Assembly: GCA_903844895.1 (NCBI GenBank)
Contig: CAIMVM010000298.1
Coordinates: forward strand, 1-56,416
Reading direction: 5' to 3'
DNA length: 56,416 nt
From: an uncultured Pseudomonadota bacterium
Lineage (GTDB): Bacteria > Bdellovibrionota_B > Oligoflexia > Oligoflexales > CAIMVM01
Shown: in pieces, positions 52,900 through 56,416 of the stretch
How positions within the stretch are numbered: position 1 is the stretch's first letter
How the letters are laid out: each line of letters opens with the position of its first letter
Position numbers and translations under genes: made by a program
The notes under the pieces: generated by a model
Seen by the model: only the letters and a program-made list of their open reading frames with translations
Told to the model about the DNA's origin: nothing
Databases searched by the model: none

Positions 52900-53658
52900 T
52901 TAAAGGGTCTTTTCGCCTAAGTCGTCATCTAGGTGGCCTATTGCGGTCGCTTTTAACCAATGTTTCTTTCGAGTAGGCGTCTCTATTCGCTGTACTTGAA
53001 ATCCTCCTTGCAAGAGGGCGTCTTTTGTTTTTCTAGCGACAGAATAAGACATAAGAACAGCCTGAGGATTAGAGTATCGGAATAACAAACCAAACCACTT
53101 CGAAGTCCATAACTCAGGATTTTTCTCTGGGGAAAAAGGATCTTGCCAAAAAAAATCAAACGCCATAGGAAGCGCATTCATGTGAGCGGCATCACATATA
53201 AGTATTTTCCACTCACATACCTTTTGGGTTTGTGGATGAATGAGCTTTGTTATGTAAAAGGGGGTTAAGCCAGTTTCAGGCTGTGTAGTGACGGGTTTAA
53301 GAGACAAGCTCCAATTCAGCCAATGTAGAGGCCACTTAGTTTGCCAAGATGCTACACCGCGTGCCATTTGCGAAACGAGTTCAAGCTCCTTTTCTAAACT
53401 CACGATGGTCAAATCGCAGGCGCCATGGACGTGCCATTCTGAAATCGTACATAGAGCGTTATAGGCCAGTCCTAGGCCGATATCTAGAACGCAGATCTCA
53501 GAGCTCTCTTGAAGTCTTTCTTTGATGCCAGATCGATTTATATAAAGCTCGCGAGACTCTAACAGTGCGCCCTCTGTGCTATGGTAGCACTCACCGGAGG
53601 CGGGGTCGCGGATGGTCAAACTCCCGTCTTGTGTCTCAACGATGTCTTCGAAACGCAT
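52900..53658 (-). CDS. MnmC/MnmD-like tRNA 5-aminomethyl-2-thiouridine methyltransferase
   Basis: ATG 53658 after TTGGAG gives 252 residues. A SAM-binding Rossmann block (ICVLDIGLGLAYNALCTI) is followed by FFWQDPFSPEKNPELWTSKWF, the methyltransferase signature of MnmC/MnmD (DxFxPxKNPelW). These enzymes complete the mnm5s2U34 modification of tRNAs. It opens EDIVETQDGSLTIRDPASGECYHSTEGALLES, as MnmD-type proteins do (TxDGSxT....E.YHs..GA..ES). The oxidoreductase half of MnmC is absent. A GTG/other start at 53736 is less likely. Confidence 0.85.
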   Translation of the reverse strand: MRFEDIVETQDGSLTIRDPASGECYHSTEGALLESRELYINRSGIKERLQESSEICVLDIGLGLAYNALCTISEWHVHGACDLTIVSLEKELELVSQMARGVASWQTKWPLHWLNWSLSLKPVTTQPETGLTPFYITKLIHPQTQKVCEWKILICDAAHMNALPMAFDFFWQDPFSPEKNPELWTSKWFGLLFRYSNPQAVLMSYSVARKTKDALLQGGFQVQRIETPTRKKHWLKATAIGHLDDDLGEKTL

Positions 53659-53842
53659 AACGACTCCAAGCCACGATAATAAACGATGTTTCTTATTCGC
53701 CGTTCCTTCTAAATACAAGTAGATTCTGAGAGCCATAGCGGTGATTAAACTTCAGAGTTTCAGCCCCCTCCCAGCTATCGAGTCAGCGGCAGCTATTTGA
53801 AAGCGCGCTATTTTTGAGATCTCTTCATTTTAGACATCGTAG

Positions 53843-53871
53843 TTGACAGTTTAGATTTGATAATCTATCAT
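53843..53871 (+). promoter_or_regulatory. Promoter of the tRNA-Pro gene
   Basis: TTGACA (53843-53848), a 17-base spacer and TATCAT (53866-53871), followed by a GC-rich discriminator (CGGCCCCCT) and the tRNA 5' end at 53885. GC-rich discriminators are typical of stable-RNA promoters under stringent control. Confidence 0.75.
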
Positions 53872-53884
53872 CGGCCCCCTAAGT

Positions 53885-53960
53885 CGGGGTGTAGCGCAGT
53901 TGGTAGCGCGCGTGCTTTGGGAGCATGAGGTCGTAGGTTCGAGTCCTATCACCCCGACCA
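53885..53960 (+). tRNA. tRNA-Pro(UGG)
   Basis: CGGGGTG pairs with CACCCCG in the acceptor, followed by A and an encoded CCA. The D-arm AGCGCAGTTGGTAGCGCG, the anticodon arm CGTGC-TTTGGGA-GCATG with TGG at 34-36, and the T-arm with GGTTCGAGTCC are all intact. It reads proline CCA (and by wobble other CCN codons). The integrase gene ends 107 bases downstream, marking this tRNA as an integration site. Confidence 0.97.
53937..53960. other. Probable attachment site (3' end of tRNA-Pro)
   Basis: Tyrosine integrases next to a tRNA usually recombine at the T-loop/3' end of that tRNA. The integrase gene here lies immediately beyond the tRNA 3' end. No second copy of this stretch is found to the right end of the window, so the other boundary lies outside. 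The site is inferred, not seen as a repeat. Confidence 0.5.
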
Positions 53961-54026
53961 TTTTTCCTCATTAAAATCGAATACATACAAAGACCTCTTT
54001 TTCCTCCTCATCAAAAATTTCCCCTC

Positions 54027-54046
54027 AAGTGCAGCAAAAGTGCAGC
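54027..54046. repeat. Paired 9-bp repeats near the integrase end
   Basis: AAGTGCAGC occurs at 54027-54035 and again at 54038-54046, between the tRNA and the integrase stop. Closely spaced direct repeats beside an attachment site are often arm-type integrase or excisionase sites. The role is inferred. Confidence 0.4.
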
Positions 54047-54067
54047 CGGTTTAAAATTTGTTCCATT

Positions 54068-55138
54068 TTAGCTTGGGCGAGCTATTGCTTTGGCAAGGGT
54101 CAGGAGGCGATCATCGGTACGGTGGACATATCTTTGGGTTGTCTCAGCACTCTTGTGGCCAAGAAGCCGCCGGATATCTTCCAGGGAAGCTCCCCATCTA
54201 AACCAGATCTCTGAGCACGAGTGTCTGAGTTCATGGGGGGAAACCCGTTTGACCCCAGCTTCATCACAAAGCTTGCGAAGTCCGCCATGCAGCTTTTTAT
54301 ACTCGAGCATCCCACCTTTTAGTGCAGGGGCTGCGAATGCCATAGGAAAACGATGTTTGAAGCGATCTAAAAGAAAGTCCATTAAGACTCCGGGCATCGG
54401 CACCATCAACCAATCTTTTTGCTTTGGGTAGGGCTCGATCTTCCCAATGGTTCTCTTATAGGCCGCGCAAACCAGAATCTGACCTTTGTCAAAATCTACC
54501 GCTCTCCATTGCAAAGCTTGAATCTCTGAGGGCCTAAGGCCTGAAAGAATCGATATCCAAATTGCAGGTGCCAAATAGTGATTTTTGCAATGCTCCAAAA
54601 GTTTCCAAGAGTCTTCAGGTGTAAGGTAGGCCCTTTCCACCCGATGAATTTTAGGACGATCTTGTTTTAGCACTGGGGATTTCTGCAAGTATCCGTAGTA
54701 TTCAATGGCATCTTTAAAACACTGATTCAGTAAATTAAAAACGTGAAGTATCGATTGAGCTTTGAGCCCCTTTTCTCTCATAAGTTGCAAAATCCTGCCA
54801 ATATCGGGCGCATTGATGTCACGAAGTCGAAATCCTGCCAAAGCTCCTAAAACATAAGTGTCCGCCATTCGCTTTTGAGAGTCATACCAGCCTTTGGAAA
54901 CCTTTCCGCTCCGCATTGCTAACCATTCAGCAAAATAGACCTGAAACGTTAAGTTTCTAATGGTACCGATAGTTGCAAGCTCACCGCGCATACTTTTGTC
55001 TTTTAATTCTCTTTCGTAGGCTTCAGCATCTACTTTACGTTCGAAGGCCTTACCAGGAAAGTATCCCCTGTACTTGTCTTCGACTCGCACTAGATAGCTG
55101 ACGTTTCCTGTCTTGAGTCGTCTTTTTACAATTGCCAT
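54068..55138 (-). CDS. int: Tyrosine site-specific recombinase (phage-type integrase)
   Basis: The 356-residue protein has an arm/SAM-like N-terminal half (KGWYDSQKRMADTYVLGALAGFRLRDINAPDIGRIL). Its catalytic domain has Arg202 (SGLRPSEIQALQW), His302 and Arg305 (PHELRHS), His328 (LLGHKSAETT) and nucleophile Tyr337 (RYVH). The R-K-H-R-H-Y set is complete. It points at the tRNA-Pro 3' end, the classic layout of an integrated island or prophage. The excisionase-like gene lies upstream on the same strand. Confidence 0.95.
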   Translation of the reverse strand: MAIVKRRLKTGNVSYLVRVEDKYRGYFPGKAFERKVDAEAYERELKDKSMRGELATIGTIRNLTFQVYFAEWLAMRSGKVSKGWYDSQKRMADTYVLGALAGFRLRDINAPDIGRILQLMREKGLKAQSILHVFNLLNQCFKDAIEYYGYLQKSPVLKQDRPKIHRVERAYLTPEDSWKLLEHCKNHYLAPAIWISILSGLRPSEIQALQWRAVDFDKGQILVCAAYKRTIGKIEPYPKQKDWLMVPMPGVLMDFLLDRFKHRFPMAFAAPALKGGMLEYKKLHGGLRKLCDEAGVKRVSPHELRHSCSEIWFRWGASLEDIRRLLGHKSAETTQRYVHRTDDRLLTLAKAIARPS

Positions 55139-55271
55139 TTGTCTCCTATTGACGTTAGGAGGCTCTTATCGTGGCTGTTCAGTTGTCAAAGATCCGACCC
55201 TAGGTTTGCCCTAGGAGAGCTGTTCTTTAACATAGAATGCCTACGAGCCTTTAGAATTATCTTTTAAGAGC

Positions 55272-55436
55272 TTAAAATTCTTGAGCCTTGCTCCTATCCT
55301 TGAGCGCCGCTGGGTCAAATCTGAGAAGTCTCCCATGCTTTCGAAAGGGAATCCGTCTCTTTTGAACCCAAGAATAGACAGTTGACTGCTTCACGCCGAG
55401 AAAAGAGGCCGCCTCATTTAGATCAAGAAAAGGCAC
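55272..55436 (-). CDS. Excisionase-like HTH protein (HTH_17/MerR-type)
   Basis: The 54-residue frame starts at GTG 55436: PFLDLNEAASFLGVKQSTVYSWVQKRRIPFRKHGRLLRFDPAAL. This is the EAA..LGV...TVY.W...g.iP....g...rf....l pattern of small excisionases and related DNA-binding proteins. It lies upstream of int on the same strand, as xis often does. The GTG has no close ribosome site. ATG 55452 has AGAGGATAC before it but is out of frame and would fuse as MAKIE if one base were restored. The gene may therefore be frameshifted or coupled to the short frame upstream. Confidence 0.65.
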   Translation of the reverse strand: MPFLDLNEAASFLGVKQSTVYSWVQKRRIPFRKHGRLLRFDPAALKDRSKAQEF

Positions 55437-55437
55437 T

Positions 55438-55512
55438 CTATTTTGGCCATGTATCCTCTATTCCATCTATGAGCTTCCTTATGAAGAGTGAATGTTTACC
55501 AATCAGATTCAT
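55438..55512 (-). CDS. Possible 24-residue leader frame upstream of the HTH gene
   Basis: ATG 55512, with AGAGGG eight bases upstream, opens MNLIGKHSLFIRKLIDGIEDTWPK and stops at TAG 55440-55438. One base later comes the GTG of the HTH gene. This could couple translation of the HTH gene, or be the true N-terminus if a base was lost. ATGAATCTGAT at this start recurs at about 55737. Weak support as a separate gene. Confidence 0.3.
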   Translation of the reverse strand: MNLIGKHSLFIRKLIDGIEDTWPK

Positions 55513-55925
55513 ACTTACGACCCTCTGAATTTATGTGCCCTCTAAAGCGCAGTTAGAAAAATGGTGATGGACTATCAAGTCTATTGAAAAGGTATTTTGA
55601 ATCAAAGCGCAGCTGGCCAATCGGGGGCAGGTTTAGCTTTGGAATCTTTCGGTTCGAAAAACTCGAGTCAATCATTGGCAGAAAATCTTTAGACAGCGCC
55701 TGAATCGACGATATTCTTAGTATCAGATTCATCGGCAATCATGTTTCTTACATTGCTTGACCTCCCATTTGCCCGGACCATAATTCCATTCCCATTAATT
55801 TTCTTGATCCGTAACTTCGTATTTTTATAACCCGCCTTTCTAAACTCATCCTTATCCACCACCACATCCCTTTCTCGTATCTAACCATCACCCTTCCATT
55901 CTTCCCTTTTTTATTCCTTCCTAAT
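55513..55925. other. Element DNA without a supported gene
   Basis: About 410 bases between the HTH leader and the foldback. A 61-codon minus-strand frame (55553-55738) has no family pattern. The 11-mer ATCAGATTCAT (plus strand) occurs at 55502-55512 and 55727-55737. The second half is T/C-rich. Confidence 0.4.
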
Positions 55926-56036
55926 CTGCCTCTGCCGACCCATTTTCATCCCCAGCTTGAGACCCCTTCCACCCACATCGTTGGGGGGGAGGGGTCTCAA
56001 GCGGCAGGGGGAACGAAAACATAACGGCAGAGGCAG
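55926..56036. repeat. Extended three-tier foldback (about 110 nt)
   Basis: The outer arms CTGCCTCTGCCG (55926-55937) and CGGCAGAGGCAG (56025-56036) are perfect complements. The inner arms GCTTGAGACCCC (55955-55966) and GGGGTCTCAAGC (55991-56002) are also perfect and extend about eight more pairs towards a small loop. Between the tiers, TTTTC and CCCC on the left face GGGG and GAAAA on the right. The right inner part is G-rich (seven, four and five G in runs). It lies 56 bases beyond the stop of the partial minus-strand gene. It may be a terminator, an origin/transfer site or a structured RNA. Confidence 0.85.
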
Positions 56037-56092
56037 TATTTTCTAGTATTTCAAGTCGATTACAGAAATTTTTTGAAAAAATTAGAACCAAG

Positions 56093-56129
56093 TTATGTGT
56101 CGCCCCCTGCGACACATGATGCGACACAT
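56093..56129. repeat. Iteron-like GCGACACAT repeats
   Basis: GCGACACAT occurs at 56109-56117 and 56121-56129, a 12-bp step, and inverted as ATGTGTCGC at 56095-56103. The set spans the last codons and stop of the partial gene. Regular spacing and one inverted copy resemble binding sites for a replication or regulatory protein. Confidence 0.6.
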
Positions 56130-56416
56130 AAATCGTCTGGTTCATTCGGATACTTTTCGCAAATTTCATTGAGCAAAAAGACTTCATTGGCGATATTAAG
56201 TGGCGCTCTGATGGGATCTCTCGACCACTCGTTTGCTCTAACTAGGGCCACTCGATTCGACAGAACCTGATATCCAATTCTTTTAAGCTGTCTTTTTACA
56301 GACTCCAAAATGGCATCAGTCTCACAGACAAATATGACTAAAGAGAAATCTTCCTGTCCAGCATACAACCAAAGAATGTCACGATATCTTTCAGGAGATT
56401 TACGTTGCCTTTCAAA
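56093..56416 (-). CDS. Partial gene of the integrated element, unknown function
   Basis: The frame is open to the window's right edge, so the N-terminus is missing. The 107 visible residues have an alpha/beta pattern: ERYRDILWLYAG, FSLVIFVCETDAILESVKRQLKRIGYQVLSNRVALVRANEWSRDPIRAPL, and an acidic, Cys-containing tail. The ETDAILESVKRQLKRIG helix followed by a strand and a WSRDPIRAPL-like ending vaguely recalls the C-terminal part of plasmid/phage replication-relaxation proteins. That is a guess. Its stop lies in the iteron-like repeats. Confidence 0.5.
   Translation of the reverse strand, partial: FERQRKSPERYRDILWLYAGQEDFSLVIFVCETDAILESVKRQLKRIGYQVLSNRVALVRANEWSRDPIRAPLNIANEVFLLNEICEKYPNEPDDLCVASCVAGGDT

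Noticed and set aside
55553-55738. 61-codon minus-strand frame in the integrated element
   Set aside because: No recognisable motif and unconvincing composition; only a shared ATGAATCTGAT start sequence with the 24-codon leader frame.
1-56416. Search for CRISPR arrays, rRNA genes and insertion sequences
   Set aside because: No regularly spaced palindromic repeats with unique spacers, no rRNA-like stretches and no transposase frames were found.

Overview
The window reads as a chromosome segment of a Gram-negative bacterium of moderate GC. It has diderm features: lipid A and heptose enzymes, many lipoproteins and outer-membrane-type proteins, and a flagellum. Its gene content is housekeeping and delta-proteobacterial or Bdellovibrionota in character: a sigma-54-controlled flagellar operon, PrkA-YeaH-SpoVR, many TPR and secreted proteins of unknown function, and an RF2 programmed frameshift. 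The Bdellovibrionota/Oligoflexia placement is inferred from overall character, not from any single marker.

Region 1 (1-9.3 kb) is accessory and partly decayed. It holds a BrnT/BrnA toxin-antitoxin locus in which the toxin frame is broken, a DUF4258/DUF2283 pair that looks like a second toxin-antitoxin module, and a lipoprotein with possible ADP-ribosyltransferase-like motifs. Next come an ArsR-type regulator, a possible membrane-gene remnant, and a phosphate ABC operon (pstSCAB). Both pst permease genes are interrupted: pstC by an in-frame stop, pstA by a frameshift and a lost ATG. An 11-bp tandem repeat follows.

Region 2 (9.3-21.8 kb) holds hldE and, divergent from it, a flagellar operon starting at a clear -24/-12 (sigma-54) promoter: TPR protein, sigma-54 activator, flgB, flgC, fliE, fliF, fliH, fliI, fliJ and a MotE-like gene. 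fliG is missing from its usual place between fliF and fliH. The activator has GAFPGA instead of GAFTGA and Asp-Asn instead of Asp-Glu at Walker B.

Region 3 (21.8-53.7 kb) is mostly core metabolism. It includes fabI, glpK, fmt-purN-ispA, prfB with its frameshift site, prkA-yeaH-spoVR, an LpxH-like phosphoesterase, acpP, rpiB, glyA-nrdR, folD, an ABC-2 exporter and an MnmC-type methyltransferase. Mixed in are a secreted gluzincin protease with a Cys-TM-basic tail, a ChaN-like protein whose ribosome site is locked in a hairpin, a chemoreceptor and large TPR/secreted proteins. fmt, purN, glyA and folD all act in one-carbon metabolism.

Region 4 (53.8-56.4 kb) is the left end of an integrated element at a tRNA-Pro(UGG) gene. 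It has a tyrosine integrase, a small excisionase-like HTH protein, an elaborate 110-nt foldback, 12-bp-spaced iteron-like repeats and a partial gene running off the window. The other attachment site is not in the window.
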